Shown: positions 44,516-53,610 of the stretch, in pieces
How positions within the stretch are numbered: the first letter of the stretch is position 1
How the letters are laid out: the number at the start of each line of letters is the position of its first letter
Position numbers and translations under genes: made by a program
The notes under the pieces: generated by a model
What the model was told of the DNA's origin: nothing
Databases searched by the model: none
What the model saw: only the letters and a program-made list of their open reading frames with translations
Source of the DNA: Actinoplanes palleronii
Lineage (GTDB): Bacteria; Actinomycetota; Actinomycetes; Mycobacteriales; Micromonosporaceae
Direction: 5' to 3'
NCBI RefSeq assembly: GCF_016862315.1
Contig: NZ_BOMS01000009.1
Location: 186,001 to 250,000, forward strand
Length of the DNA stretch: 64,000 nt

Positions 44516-45101
44516 CGAGCCGTCGGCAGCGCACCCCATCGCTGTCAAAATCGTCATCAGCGGCGGATTCGGGGTCGGCAAAACCACCTTCGTCGGTGCT
44601 ATTTCCGAGATCGAACCGCTGGTCACCGAGGCCGAGCTGACCGAGAAGTCGATCGGTATCGACGACACCTCGGCGGTCTCCGGCAAGACCACCACCACTG
44701 TCGCGCTCGACTTCGGCCGGATCACCCTCGACGACGCGCTGCTGCTCTACCTGTTCGGCACGCCCGGGCAGGACCGGTTCGCGTTCCTCTGGGACGACCT
44801 GGTCACCGGGGCACTCGGCGCGATCGTGCTGGTCGACACGCGGCGGATCGAGGACTCCTTCCCCGCGATCGACTACTTCGAGGAGCACGAGATCCCGTTC
44901 ATCGTCGGTATCAACCGATTCCCCGGCGGACAGCAGTTCTCCCCGTCGGAGGTCCGGGACGCGCTGGGCGTCAGTCCGGGCGTACCCATGGTGCAATGCG
45001 ACGCCCGTGACCGGGAATCGGTCAAGAGCGTGCTGGTGTCCCTGACCGAGGAGGTCCTGGCCAAGCGCGCGAACCGGGAGCGGGCGGGGTCGACGTGGTG
45101 A
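44499..45101 (+). CDS. cvnD: Conservon GTPase CvnD
   Basis: This 200-residue small GTP-binding protein (MglA/Rab-like) has Walker A GGFGVGKTT at 22-30, the G3 motif FGTPGQDRF, and a guanine-specificity segment around GINRFPGG. A GTG at 44499 begins MSGRSSEPS inside the end of CvnC. CvnA-D act as a membrane signalling complex in which the GTPase state passes on the signal of the kinase. The stop at 45099-45101 overlaps the start of the solute-binding lipoprotein gene, so that gene is part of the same operon. Confidence 0.93.
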   Translation: MSGRSSEPSAAHPIAVKIVISGGFGVGKTTFVGAISEIEPLVTEAELTEKSIGIDDTSAVSGKTTTTVALDFGRITLDDALLLYLFGTPGQDRFAFLWDDLVTGALGAIVLVDTRRIEDSFPAIDYFEEHEIPFIVGINRFPGGQQFSPSEVRDALGVSPGVPMVQCDARDRESVKSVLVSLTEEVLAKRANRERAGSTW

Positions 45102-46054
45102 GGCGCCGGTTCGCCCGGGCGCTCGCCGCCCTCGGTCTCGCGGCGCTGGCCGGCTGCTCGGGCACCGAGGCGGCGATCGTCGCGCCGCCCGGCGTGCCCA
45201 ACCCGGTCGGCTGCGGCACGGTGAACATCGCGGTCAACCCGTGGTCGGGGTACGCCGCCAACGTCGCCGTGGTCGGATACCTGCTCAAGACGGAACTGCG
45301 CTGCAGCGTGGTGACCACCGAGCTGAGCGAGACCACGTCGTGGGCCGGGCTGTCCGACGGCACCATCGACGTGATCCTGGAGAACTGGGGTCACGACGAC
45401 CTGAAGAAGAAGTACATCGACGGCCAGAAGGTCGCCGTGCAGATGGGCCTGACCGGCAACAAGGGTGTCATCGGCTGGTACGTCCCGCCGTGGATGGCCG
45501 AGACCTACCCGGACATCACCGACTGGACCAAGCTCAACGACCGCGCCGACCTGTTCAAGACGTCGCGCTCCGGCGGCAAGGGACAGTTCCTGGCCGGCGA
45601 TCCGTCGTTCGTCACCAACGACGCCGCCCTGATCAAGAACCTCAAGCTCGACTACTCGGTGGTCTTCGCCGGCAGCGAGGACAAGCTGATCGCCGCGTTC
45701 CGCCGGGCCGAGCGGGACAAGACCCCGCTGATCGGGTACTTCTACGCGCCGCAGTGGCTGCTCTCGGACATCCAGCTGACCCACATCCCGCTGCCGAACT
45801 ACACCCCCGGCTGCGACAGCGTCCCCGACAAGGTCGCCTGCGACTACCAGCCGTACGACCTCGACAAGATCGGCCGCAAGGCGTTCGTCGACTCGGGCAG
45901 CCCGGCGGCCACCTTCATCAAGAACTGGACGTGGACCAACGCCGACCAGAACGAGGTCGCCAAGGACATGACCCAGAACCACCTCTCCGCCGACGACGCC
46001 GCCAAGAAGTGGGTCGACGCCCACCGCACGACGTGGGAGAAGTGGCTCGACTGA
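45095..46054 (+). CDS. Glycine-betaine/choline-type solute-binding lipoprotein (OpuAC family)
   Basis: This 319-residue lipoprotein (LAALGLAALAGC lipobox) has an OpuAC-like binding fold: VNIAVNPWSGYAANVAVVGYLLKTEL, IDVILENWGHDD, GVIGWYVPPWMAETYPDI, GYFYAPQWLLSDI. The aromatic residues W, Y and W in these segments fit the quaternary-ammonium cage of the family. It starts inside the cvnD stop (two GTGs, 45095 and 45098) and the operon ends right after it. No ABC permease or ATPase gene accompanies it. In this setting it may serve as an extracellular ligand sensor for CvnA and not as a transporter part; that is inference. Confidence 0.87.
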   Translation: MVRRRFARALAALGLAALAGCSGTEAAIVAPPGVPNPVGCGTVNIAVNPWSGYAANVAVVGYLLKTELRCSVVTTELSETTSWAGLSDGTIDVILENWGHDDLKKKYIDGQKVAVQMGLTGNKGVIGWYVPPWMAETYPDITDWTKLNDRADLFKTSRSGGKGQFLAGDPSFVTNDAALIKNLKLDYSVVFAGSEDKLIAAFRRAERDKTPLIGYFYAPQWLLSDIQLTHIPLPNYTPGCDSVPDKVACDYQPYDLDKIGRKAFVDSGSPAATFIKNWTWTNADQNEVAKDMTQNHLSADDAAKKWVDAHRTTWEKWLD

Positions 46055-46064
46055 CCAGCACGAC

Positions 46065-46107
46065 AGGTCACAGAAGTACGGTTCTGAGAACCGTACTTCT
46101 GTGACCT
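46065..46107 (+). terminator. Strong intrinsic terminator after the conservon operon
   Basis: A perfect inverted repeat with 21-base arms (46065-46085 and 46087-46107) that begins AGGTCACAGAAG and ends CTTCTGTGACCT, followed by TTTT. It starts 11 bases after the stop of the lipoprotein gene. The very long perfect stem makes readthrough unlikely; the T-run on the other side is short, so it acts mainly on the plus strand. Confidence 0.9.
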
Positions 46108-46127
46108 TTTCCTTCCCGTGCGGTCCC

Positions 46128-46180
46128 GGCTGGTGCTCAGGGGTGCCTCCGGGGCGTTGAGGCAGCCCCCAGCGCCAGCC
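46128..46180. repeat. GGCTGG...CCAGCC palindromic element, divergent interior
   Basis: A 53-base stretch begins GGCTGGTGCTCAGGGG and ends CCCCCAGCGCCAGCC; the outer 20 bases of each side are complementary at about 16 of 20 positions. It shares its end sequences and length with the elements near 29600-29800 and 62174, but its centre differs. A second inverted pair, CCGTGAGGC (46185-46193) and GCCTCACGG (46228-46236), follows. No gene is seen between 46111 and 46379. Confidence 0.5.
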
Positions 46181-46365
46181 GGGGCCGTGAGGCGCGCTGC
46201 GGCCTGGGGTGGCAGCGGTCTCGCGGGGCCTCACGGGCGGGACGTGGCTCGTAGCCTGCGGACGAGCGCTCCGTAGTCGTACCGGATAGGGCTGACCCGA
46301 AGCGGACGCCTGCCTCGCGCCGGACCGATTCCGGCGAGAAAGCGGCCCCTCTATGTACCCATGTG

Positions 46366-46371
46366 TATAGT
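46366..46371 (+). promoter_or_regulatory. -10 element TATAGT of a probably leaderless PadR operon
   Basis: TATAGT ends 8 bases before the ATG at 46380, so transcription should begin at or next to the start codon. It overlaps the imperfect inverted repeat CTATGTACCCATGTGTATAG (46351-46370), a likely PadR operator. Confidence 0.6.
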
Positions 46372-46379
46372 CACGCGCC

Positions 46380-46904
46380 ATGACCATTGCCACCGCTTTT
46401 CTGGCGTTGCTCGAGGATCGGCCGCAGCATGGGTACGACCTCAAGCGCGCCTACGACCAGCACTTCGGCAGTGATCGGCCGCTGCACTACGGGCAGGTGT
46501 ACACCACGCTCGCCAAGCTGCTGAAGAACGGCCTGGTCACCGTCGACGGGACCGACGGGGAGGGTGGGCCGGACCGGAAGCGGTACACGATCACCGAGGC
46601 CGGGGTCACCGACGTGCAGCGGTGGCTCGCCGCGCCCGAGAAGCCTGATCAGTATCTGCAGAGCGCGCTCTACGCCAAGGTGATCGGCGCGCTGCTGACC
46701 GGGCGGTCGGCGGCCGACGTGCTGGACGTGCAGCGCGAGGAGCACCTGGTGGCGATGCGGGAGCTGACCCGGCGCAAGCGGGCCGGTGACCTCGCCGACC
46801 GGCTGATCTGCGACCACGCGCTGTTCCACCTGGAGGCGGATCTGCGCTGGCTGGAGCACACCACGACGGTCCTCGACGAGCTGGCCGGGCAGGTCCGGCG
46901 ATGA
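46380..46904 (+). CDS. PadR-family transcriptional regulator
   Basis: The 174-residue protein has the PadR winged helix (AFLALLEDRPQHGYDLKRAYDQHFG, YGQVYTTLAKLLKNGLV, KRYTITEAGV) and a C-terminal dimerisation helix region (about 100-174). It precedes and overlaps an ABC exporter gene pair (ATGA with the ATPase), the usual set-up in which PadR represses its own transporter operon until a toxic substrate binds. An imperfect inverted repeat sits over its -10 region. Confidence 0.93.
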   Translation: MTIATAFLALLEDRPQHGYDLKRAYDQHFGSDRPLHYGQVYTTLAKLLKNGLVTVDGTDGEGGPDRKRYTITEAGVTDVQRWLAAPEKPDQYLQSALYAKVIGALLTGRSAADVLDVQREEHLVAMRELTRRKRAGDLADRLICDHALFHLEADLRWLEHTTTVLDELAGQVRR

Positions 46905-47578
46905 GCGCGCTGCTGGTGGCCGAGCAGCTGCACAAGACGTACGGCACGACGACCGCCCTGACCGGCGCGGACCTGGCCGTGCACGCCGGCGAGATCGTGT
47001 CGGTGATGGGCCCGTCCGGGTCCGGCAAGTCGACCCTGCTGCACTGCGCCGCCGGGCTGACCGCGCCGGACGGTGGCCTGGTCACCTACGCCGGGCAGGA
47101 CCTCTTCGCGCTCGGCGACGTCAAGCGCAGCGCGGTACGCCGTCGCGAGTTCGGCTTCGTGTTCCAATTCGGACAGCTGGTGCCGGAGTTGACCGCCCTG
47201 CAGAACGTCGCCCTGCCGCTGCGCCTCGACGGCGTCGCCCGCCGGGTGGCCGAGCGCCGCGCCGCCGGGCTGATGGACCGGCTCGGCCTGGCCGAGAAGG
47301 CCCCGGCCCGGCCCGGTGAGCTCTCCGGCGGCCAGCAGCAACGGGTCGCGGTGGCGCGCGCCCTGGTCACCGGACCGAAAGTGATCTTCGCGGACGAGCC
47401 GACCGGCGCACTCGACTCGGTCACCGGTGAGCAGGTGATGGACCTGCTCACCGACGCGGCCCGGGCGACCGGCGCCGCGGTCGTGCTGGTCACCCACGAC
47501 GCGCGGGTCGCCGCCTACGCGGACCGCGGCGTGGTCGTCCGCGACGGCCGCAGTTCCAGTAGAGCCGGTGTGCGATGA
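46901..47578 (+). CDS. ABC transporter ATP-binding protein (MacB/LolD type)
   Basis: This 225-residue ATPase has Walker A GPSGSGKST (about 38-46), Q-loop FQFGQL, signature LSGGQQQR, Walker B VIFADEPTGALD and H-loop VLVTHD. The class works with FtsX-type permeases. It overlaps the PadR gene by 4 bases and the permease gene by 4 bases. It probably drives export of a peptide or antibiotic-like compound or a lipoprotein-related task. Confidence 0.93.
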   Translation: MSALLVAEQLHKTYGTTTALTGADLAVHAGEIVSVMGPSGSGKSTLLHCAAGLTAPDGGLVTYAGQDLFALGDVKRSAVRRREFGFVFQFGQLVPELTALQNVALPLRLDGVARRVAERRAAGLMDRLGLAEKAPARPGELSGGQQQRVAVARALVTGPKVIFADEPTGALDSVTGEQVMDLLTDAARATGAAVVLVTHDARVAAYADRGVVVRDGRSSSRAGVR

Positions 47579-49824
47579 GGCGGATCCTGGCCGAGCTGGG
47601 TCTCGGGGTCCGGCTGGCGTTCGCCGGTGGGCGCCGCGGCGGGATCCGCACCGCGATGGCGACCCTGGGCGTCGCGATCGGCGCGGCCGGGTTGCTGTTC
47701 GCGGCGTCGGCGCCGGTCATGCTCGACACCCGGCACCAGCGCACCGAGGCCCGCTCGGACTACGTGCGCGGCGAGGTGATCCCGGCCGGGCGGACCACGA
47801 TCGTCGCGAGCGCCGACGCGCAGTGGCGGGACAACCCGATCCGCGCGCGGCTGATCTGGCCGGAGGTGCCCGACGCGCCGCTGCCACCGGGTGTCCCGGC
47901 GTTCCCCGCGGACCAGCAGATGTACGTGTCCCCGGCACTGCGGGCGGCCCTGGCCGGGCCGGACGGGGCGACCCTGCGCCGGCAGATGCCGTACGACATC
48001 GTCGGCACCATCGCGCCGATCGGGCTGTCCGGGCCGCACGAGTTCGCCTACTACGCCGGGTACCAGCGGGCGACGACCCTGGTCCAGCGGGGTTCCTGGC
48101 GGGTGGACCGGTTCGGTTTCCCCGAGGAGCCCGCTCCCGGCACCGGCACGTACGTGCTCGTGGCGGTCCTGCTGGCCACCCTGCTGCTGCCGGTGGCGAT
48201 CTTCATCGGGGCCGCGCTGCGGTTCGGCGGGGACACCCGCGACCGGCGGCTGGCCGCGATCCGGCTGATCGGCGCGGACAGCCGGGCGGTGCTGCGGATG
48301 GCCGTCGGCGAGAGCCTGGTGCCGGCCGGGCTCGGCCTGCTGCTCGGCACGGCGCTGTACCTGGCGGTGCGCAGCCAGATCGCCCGCTTCTGGCTCTTCG
48401 ACATCAGCGTCTACCCCTCCGACGTGCACCCGGTGCCGGTGCTGGCCGTCCTCGTGGTGGCGGTGGTCATGGCGCTGTCCGCCGGGGTCACCCTGCTGAG
48501 CTTCCGCGGTGTCACGGTCGAACCGCTCGGGGTGCTGCGCCAGGCGGCGACCTGGAACGGCCGGCTGTGGTGGCGGCTGATTCCGCTGGTGGCGAGCCTG
48601 GCCCTGCTCTACCCGATCCTGCTCGGCCGCACCGATCTCGGCGAGGAGCGGACCGGGGCCGGCCTGGTGCTGCTGATCGCGGCGCTGGTGCCACTGCTGC
48701 CGTACCTGGTGCCGCTGGTGGCCCGGGTGCTGCCCGGCGGCTCGGTGTCGTGGCAGCTCGCCTCGCAACAGCTGCGGCGCAACCCGACCGGTTCGACCCG
48801 GGCGGTCAGCGGCATCGTGGTCGCGGTGGCCGGGGCGATCGCCCTGCAGTCGCTGTTCGGTGCGGCCGAGGGGTACCGCTACGGGCCGACCGACCCGGCC
48901 GACCCGGCGTTCCTCCTGCAGGCCTGGGGCCGGCAGAGCCCCGAGGCCATGCGCGAGCGCACCGCGGCGTTCGAGCGGGTCGACGGCGTCCGGGCCGGGA
49001 CCGTGGCCAAGTACGGGCTGATCGGCGGCGACAGTTACGTGGGTTACCTGATCGTCGGAGACTGTGCGGCGCTGCGCCAGATCGCCGCCCTGGCCGGGTG
49101 CAAGCCCGGGGACGCGTTCACCGCCGGGCGGGTGGGCCGGACGATGACCCTCGACATCAGCGACACCGAGCCGGTTGCGGGCCCGACGATCCCGGTCCCG
49201 GCGCACGCCCGCCGCGCGACGCTGACCGGCACCGAAGCGGGGAGCACCGGGCCCAGCGTGCTGCTGACCACCATGCCCGCGCGGCTGGCCGGCGTCGAGC
49301 CGAGCTTCGTCGAGACCCGGATGTTCACCACCGGTGAGCCGGCCGACGTGGCCGGGCAGGTGCGCGGGGTCGCCGCCGAGGTCGAGCCGCTGGCCATGTT
49401 CACCGCGATGGTGCCGGAGGCCGACAAGTTCGGGTCGCTGCGGACCGCCCTCGACATCGGCTCCACGCTGATCATGCTGATGATGGCGGCCGGGCTGCTG
49501 CTCGACGTCACCGCCCGGCTGCACGAGCGGCGGCGCATCCTCGGCGTGCTGTCCGCGGTCGGCGCCCGCGACGGCACGGTCATCGCTTCGGTGCTGCTGC
49601 AGGTGGCGGTGCCGGTGGTCGCCGGCCTCGCGCTCGCCGCCGGCGCCGGGGCGGTCCTCGGCGCGCTGCTGATGCGGCTGTCGGAGATCCCGATCCGCTT
49701 CGCCGCGGCGACGATCCTCACCCCGGTCGCGGTCGGCGCGGGGCTGGTGCTGGTCACCACGGTGGCGGTGCTGCTGCCCGCGATCCGCCGCGTGACGCGG
49801 ACCGAAGAGCTTCGGTACGAGTAA
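47575..49824 (+). CDS. FtsX-like ABC exporter permease
   Basis: This 749-residue membrane protein has the two-block FtsX layout: an N-terminal segment at about 20-45, an extracellular domain, three membrane segments near 180-320 (LVAVLLATLLLPVAIFIGAAL), a second extracellular part, and three C-terminal membrane segments (LIMLMMAAGLLLDV, VLLQVAVPVVAGLALAAGAGAVLG, VAVGAGLVLVTTVAVLLPAIRRV). It ends TEELRYE. With the upstream ATPase it makes a mechanotransmission exporter, regulated by the PadR protein. Its stop codon lies inside the first unit of a 32-base tandem repeat. Confidence 0.92.
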   Translation: MRRILAELGLGVRLAFAGGRRGGIRTAMATLGVAIGAAGLLFAASAPVMLDTRHQRTEARSDYVRGEVIPAGRTTIVASADAQWRDNPIRARLIWPEVPDAPLPPGVPAFPADQQMYVSPALRAALAGPDGATLRRQMPYDIVGTIAPIGLSGPHEFAYYAGYQRATTLVQRGSWRVDRFGFPEEPAPGTGTYVLVAVLLATLLLPVAIFIGAALRFGGDTRDRRLAAIRLIGADSRAVLRMAVGESLVPAGLGLLLGTALYLAVRSQIARFWLFDISVYPSDVHPVPVLAVLVVAVVMALSAGVTLLSFRGVTVEPLGVLRQAATWNGRLWWRLIPLVASLALLYPILLGRTDLGEERTGAGLVLLIAALVPLLPYLVPLVARVLPGGSVSWQLASQQLRRNPTGSTRAVSGIVVAVAGAIALQSLFGAAEGYRYGPTDPADPAFLLQAWGRQSPEAMRERTAAFERVDGVRAGTVAKYGLIGGDSYVGYLIVGDCAALRQIAALAGCKPGDAFTAGRVGRTMTLDISDTEPVAGPTIPVPAHARRATLTGTEAGSTGPSVLLTTMPARLAGVEPSFVETRMFTTGEPADVAGQVRGVAAEVEPLAMFTAMVPEADKFGSLRTALDIGSTLIMLMMAAGLLLDVTARLHERRRILGVLSAVGARDGTVIASVLLQVAVPVVAGLALAAGAGAVLGALLMRLSEIPIRFAAATILTPVAVGAGLVLVTTVAVLLPAIRRVTRTEELRYE

Positions 49825-49909
49825 GCCGCCAGTGCGGCCGCGGAAGGTACGAGTGAGCCGCCAGCGCGGCCACGGAAGGTACGAGTGAGGCGCCGGTGCG
49901 GCCGCGGGA
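49814..49909. repeat. 32-bp tandem repeat covering the permease stop codon
   Basis: Units begin GGTACGAG at 49814, 49846 and 49878, exactly 32 bases apart, followed by TAA or TGA and a GCCGCCAGxGCGGCC part. The first unit includes the stop codon of the permease gene, so the coding tail has been duplicated twice downstream. Confidence 0.85.
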
Positions 49910-49927
49910 GGACCGCGGCCGCACCGG
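49893..49927. terminator. Bidirectional hairpin between the convergent permease and rhamnosidase genes
   Basis: CCGGTGCGGCCGCGG (49893-49907) and CCGCGGCCGCACCGG (49913-49927) are perfect 15-base arms around a 5-base loop GAGGA. It lies 7 bases from the rhamnosidase stop and 69 from the permease stop. There is no T-run, as usual in GC-rich actinomycetes; the stem works in both directions. Confidence 0.75.
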
Positions 49928-49933
49928 GAACGG

Positions 49934-52900
49934 TCAGGAGACCGTGAAGGTGTACTTGCCGGAGCCGACCGTGTACGACGCCACTCCGTTCGCGTAGCCC
50001 TGCGGCACCGCCTCGGCCGGGGCGGTCACCGCCGCCGCCGAGCCGGCCGGTACCCGGACCACGGCGGTGGCGTTCGGCGGGACCACCACCTCGAGGGCCA
50101 GGGCCGCGCCGGTGCGGCGCCAGGACGAGCTGCTCACGCCGTACGCCGTGGTGAGAGACGCCGCAGCGGTCGTGAGCGGACCGCCGGGCCTGGGCGCGAC
50201 GAGGACCTGCCGGTAGCCGGGCGACGCCGGCCCGAGACCACCGACCTCCCGGTAGAGCCAGTCGCCGACCGAGCCGAGCCCGTAGTGGTTGAACGAGTTC
50301 ATCCCCGGGTCCTGGAAGCCGCCGTCGGTGGTGATGCCGTCCCAGCGTTCCCAGATCGTCGTCGCGCCCTTCGCGCTCATCCAGCCCCAGCCGGGATAAC
50401 CGGGCTGCAGCAGGATCCGGTACGCGGTGTCGACGTGCCCGTGCCCGGCGAGCACCGGCAGCAGGTTCTCCACGCCCATGAAGCCGACCGACAGGTGCCC
50501 GTCCCGCGCGGCGACCGCGGCCGCGAGCCGATCCGCCACCGCCTGCACCCGGGCCGGCGGCACCAGGCCGAACCCGAGCGCCAGCACGTACCCGGTCTGG
50601 CTGCCGCTGCCCACCGTCCCGTCCGCGGCCACGAACCGCGTGGTGAACGCGGCCCCGATCCGGTCGGCGAGCGTGCCGTAGGCGGTGGCGTCGGCGGCCC
50701 GCCCGGTGGCCGCGGCCATCCGCGACAGCAGCCGGGCCGACCAGCCGAAGTACGCCGTACTTGTCACGTCGTTCGGGGTGTTGTCGTTGACGTTCAGCCA
50801 GTCGCCGAACGTCTCCTGGTTGCGGATCAGATCGGTGCCGGCGGTCGCCCGGAGGAAGTCGACGTAGCGGCGCATCGCGTCGTAGTGCCGGTCCACGACG
50901 GACAGGTCGCCGTAGCGCTGCCAGATGTTGTACGGCACGATCACGCCGGCGTCGGCCCAGCCCGCCTTGCCGGCGCCTCCGATCACCGCGGGCGCCACGT
51001 CGGTGAACGCCCCGTCGGCCTGCTGCGCGTCGACCAGGTCGTCGGCGAACTTGGTGAGCAGCCCGTGGGTGTCGAACCCGAACGTCGCCGTGGCGCTGAA
51101 CGCCGCGATGTCGCCGGTCCAGCCGAGCCGTTCGTCGCGCTGCGGGCAGTCGGTCGGTATCGAGAGCATGTTGGAGCGCGCGCCCCACAGGATGTTGTGG
51201 GCGAGCTGGTTCACGAGGGGGTCGCTGGTGCTGAACGTGCCGGTCTCGGCGCCGGCGGTCCACGCGGCCCGGCCGGTCAGCGAGCCGGCGACCGGGGTGC
51301 CCGGGAAGCCGGTGATCTCGACGTACCGGTAGCCGTGCACGGTGAAGTGCGGTTCGAACACCTCGGCGGCGCCGGTGCCGGCCAGGGTGAACGTGTCGGT
51401 GGCCTGGGCGGCGCGCAGGTTGGTGGTGTAGAGCGTGCCGTCCGGGTTGAGCACCTCGCCGTGGCGCAGGGTGACCTTCGTACCGGCCGGGCCGGTGACC
51501 CGCAGGCGGTTCCAGCCGGTGAAGTTCTGGCCCAGGTCGGCGATCCACACGCCCGGCTTCGGCTGGGTGATCGCGACCGGGGTGAGGTCCTTCTGGACCG
51601 TGACGCCCGGGTCGACCTGGGCGACAAGTGGCGGCAGCGCCTCGGCTCGCACGGTCACCGGCGTGCCCGTGCCGGGGGTGATCCGGGCGTCCTGGTTCTC
51701 GCCCTGGTAGAGGTCGTCGTCGACGATCGTGCTGGCGGTCACGGTCCACGAGCCGTCGGTGAGCACCTCGGCGGTGGTGCCGTCGGTGTACTCGACGGCG
51801 AGCCGGGCCGAGTACCAGGGCGTGGCGCCGTAGATCGCGGTGCCGGCGAACCCGACGTTGCCGGAGTACCAGCCGTTGCCGATCAGCGCGCCGAGCGTGT
51901 TGCCGCCCTGCTTGAGCGCCGCGGTCACGTCGTGGACCCGGTACTGCACGCGTTTGCGGTAGTCGGTCCATCCGGGCGCGAGCCGGTCGTCGCCGACCTT
52001 CGTACCGTTCAGGTAGGTCTCGTGCAGCCCGAGCGCCGTCGCGAACAACCGTGCCCGGGCGATCGGCTTCGCGATCACAAAACCCTTGCTCACGTACGGG
52101 GTGGGGCGCGGGACCGCCACCGACGTGCCCCACGGTCCTGCCCCGGACGCCGCGGTGACCTGCGCCCCGGGCCAGGCAGCGTCGTCGAACCCGGGCTGTT
52201 CCCAGCCGGCCGGCGCGCTCGTCGCGCTCTTCCAGCCGGCGTCGGTGACGACCACCGTGGACCCGACGGTCAGCTTCGCGATCACGCCGGCCGGTCCCGC
52301 GCTGGTGTTGGTGCCCGCGATCGCGAGGGTGTTGCCGCCGGCCCGCAGCGCGGCGGTCACGTCGATCGTGGTGGCCCGCTTCCACGAGTCGGTGACCCGG
52401 CGGGACGCGCTGACCTGGGTGCCGTTGACCCAGACGTCGGCGGTGTCGTCGCCGGTGACGACGAGCACCGCCCGGCCGGACGGCGTCAGGTCGACGGTGC
52501 GCCGGAAGTACCGGGTGTCGGCGGGCGCGCTGCTGGCCGGGTCGCCCTCGGGGTACCAGATCCAGCTCGCTCCGGTCAGGTTCGCGGTCGACGGGGCGCC
52601 GATGAAGGCGGCCTTCCACTCGGTGCCCGGGTCGTAGAGGCCGGTGTCGAAGGTGGCCGGGGCGCTCCACGGGCTCGGCCGGCCCTGCGCGTCCCAGACC
52701 CGAACCCGCCAGTGATAGGTCCGGTTGCTCGCCAGCCGCGGGCCGCCGTAGGCCACGTCGACGCTGTCACCGGACGCGACCTGGCCGCTGTCCCACACGT
52801 CGGCGCCGGTGGCCTGGGTGCCGACGGTGACCTGGTAGCGGCCCTGGATCTGACCGGCGACGGTGGCGGCCAGCCGCCAGCCGAACAGTGGCGCCACCGC

Positions 52901-53572
52901 GTCGATGCCGAGCGGGCTGGTCCGCCGCTGGGTGGTCAGCCCGGCCAGGGTGACCGGCGACGCCGCCCCGGAGGGCGGTGCGGCCACCTGCCGGTTCCAC
53001 GGCGCGATCCCGTAGGCGCCGAGGACACTCGCGGTCACCCAGGTCTCGGGTACGGCGGCCGCGGCCTGCCACGACCCGTCGGTGACCAGGTCGACGGTGC
53101 CGGCGGCGGTGCTGACGCGCAGCCGGCCGAGCAGCCCGGCCGGTCCGGTGCTGGTGTTGCGCACCGCGATCCGCAGGGTGTTGAGACCGGGGCGCAGGGC
53201 GGCGCCCAGGTCGACGTAGCGCGCCTGCTTCCAGGCGTCGGCGACCCGGGGTGAACCGGTCAGCCAGGTGTCGTTGAGCCAGACGTCCACGGTGTCGTCG
53301 CCGGTGACGACGAGCTGGGCGTCGGTGTAGGGCCCGGCCGGGACGGTGAATTCCCGGCGCAGGTAACGGGTGCCGGCCTCGGTGGTGCTGCCGGGGTGCC
53401 AGATCCACTGGGCGCCCTCGAGACTCGCGGGTGCCGGGAGCGGGATCTGAGGGAGAACGGCCGCGTCGGCCCCGGTGGCGGGGAACGCGGCGGCGGCGAG
53501 AACGGTGGCGGCGCCACCGAGCACGGTACGACGGGACAGTTTTTGGGCAGGGAGTGGCGCGGGAGCGGCCAT
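49934..53572 (-). CDS. Secreted alpha-L-rhamnosidase, glycoside hydrolase family 78
   Basis: This 1212-residue enzyme has a twin-arginine signal (KLSRRTVLGGAATVLAAAAFP). Two copies of the same beta-sandwich follow: AQWIWHPGS ... VTGDDTVDVWLN (about 48-160) and ASWIWYPEG ... VTGDDTADVWVN (about 335-450). A fibronectin-like part, the rhamnosidase N-domain (VLRRA...-type region with YVSKGFVIAKPIARAR), and the (alpha/alpha)6 barrel with DCPQRDERLGWTGD, the family's catalytic region, complete it. AGGAGG precedes the ATG. It removes terminal alpha-L-rhamnose from plant or microbial glycans outside the cell. A LacI-type operator lies in its promoter. Confidence 0.93.
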   Translation of the reverse strand: MAAPAPLPAQKLSRRTVLGGAATVLAAAAFPATGADAAVLPQIPLPAPASLEGAQWIWHPGSTTEAGTRYLRREFTVPAGPYTDAQLVVTGDDTVDVWLNDTWLTGSPRVADAWKQARYVDLGAALRPGLNTLRIAVRNTSTGPAGLLGRLRVSTAAGTVDLVTDGSWQAAAAVPETWVTASVLGAYGIAPWNRQVAAPPSGAASPVTLAGLTTQRRTSPLGIDAVAPLFGWRLAATVAGQIQGRYQVTVGTQATGADVWDSGQVASGDSVDVAYGGPRLASNRTYHWRVRVWDAQGRPSPWSAPATFDTGLYDPGTEWKAAFIGAPSTANLTGASWIWYPEGDPASSAPADTRYFRRTVDLTPSGRAVLVVTGDDTADVWVNGTQVSASRRVTDSWKRATTIDVTAALRAGGNTLAIAGTNTSAGPAGVIAKLTVGSTVVVTDAGWKSATSAPAGWEQPGFDDAAWPGAQVTAASGAGPWGTSVAVPRPTPYVSKGFVIAKPIARARLFATALGLHETYLNGTKVGDDRLAPGWTDYRKRVQYRVHDVTAALKQGGNTLGALIGNGWYSGNVGFAGTAIYGATPWYSARLAVEYTDGTTAEVLTDGSWTVTASTIVDDDLYQGENQDARITPGTGTPVTVRAEALPPLVAQVDPGVTVQKDLTPVAITQPKPGVWIADLGQNFTGWNRLRVTGPAGTKVTLRHGEVLNPDGTLYTTNLRAAQATDTFTLAGTGAAEVFEPHFTVHGYRYVEITGFPGTPVAGSLTGRAAWTAGAETGTFSTSDPLVNQLAHNILWGARSNMLSIPTDCPQRDERLGWTGDIAAFSATATFGFDTHGLLTKFADDLVDAQQADGAFTDVAPAVIGGAGKAGWADAGVIVPYNIWQRYGDLSVVDRHYDAMRRYVDFLRATAGTDLIRNQETFGDWLNVNDNTPNDVTSTAYFGWSARLLSRMAAATGRAADATAYGTLADRIGAAFTTRFVAADGTVGSGSQTGYVLALGFGLVPPARVQAVADRLAAAVAARDGHLSVGFMGVENLLPVLAGHGHVDTAYRILLQPGYPGWGWMSAKGATTIWERWDGITTDGGFQDPGMNSFNHYGLGSVGDWLYREVGGLGPASPGYRQVLVAPRPGGPLTTAAASLTTAYGVSSSSWRRTGAALALEVVVPPNATAVVRVPAGSAAAVTAPAEAVPQGYANGVASYTVGSGKYTFTVS

Positions 53573-53610
53573 GCGGGCCTCCTGGGAGCGGGGCGACGAC
53601 GTCCAGAGGA

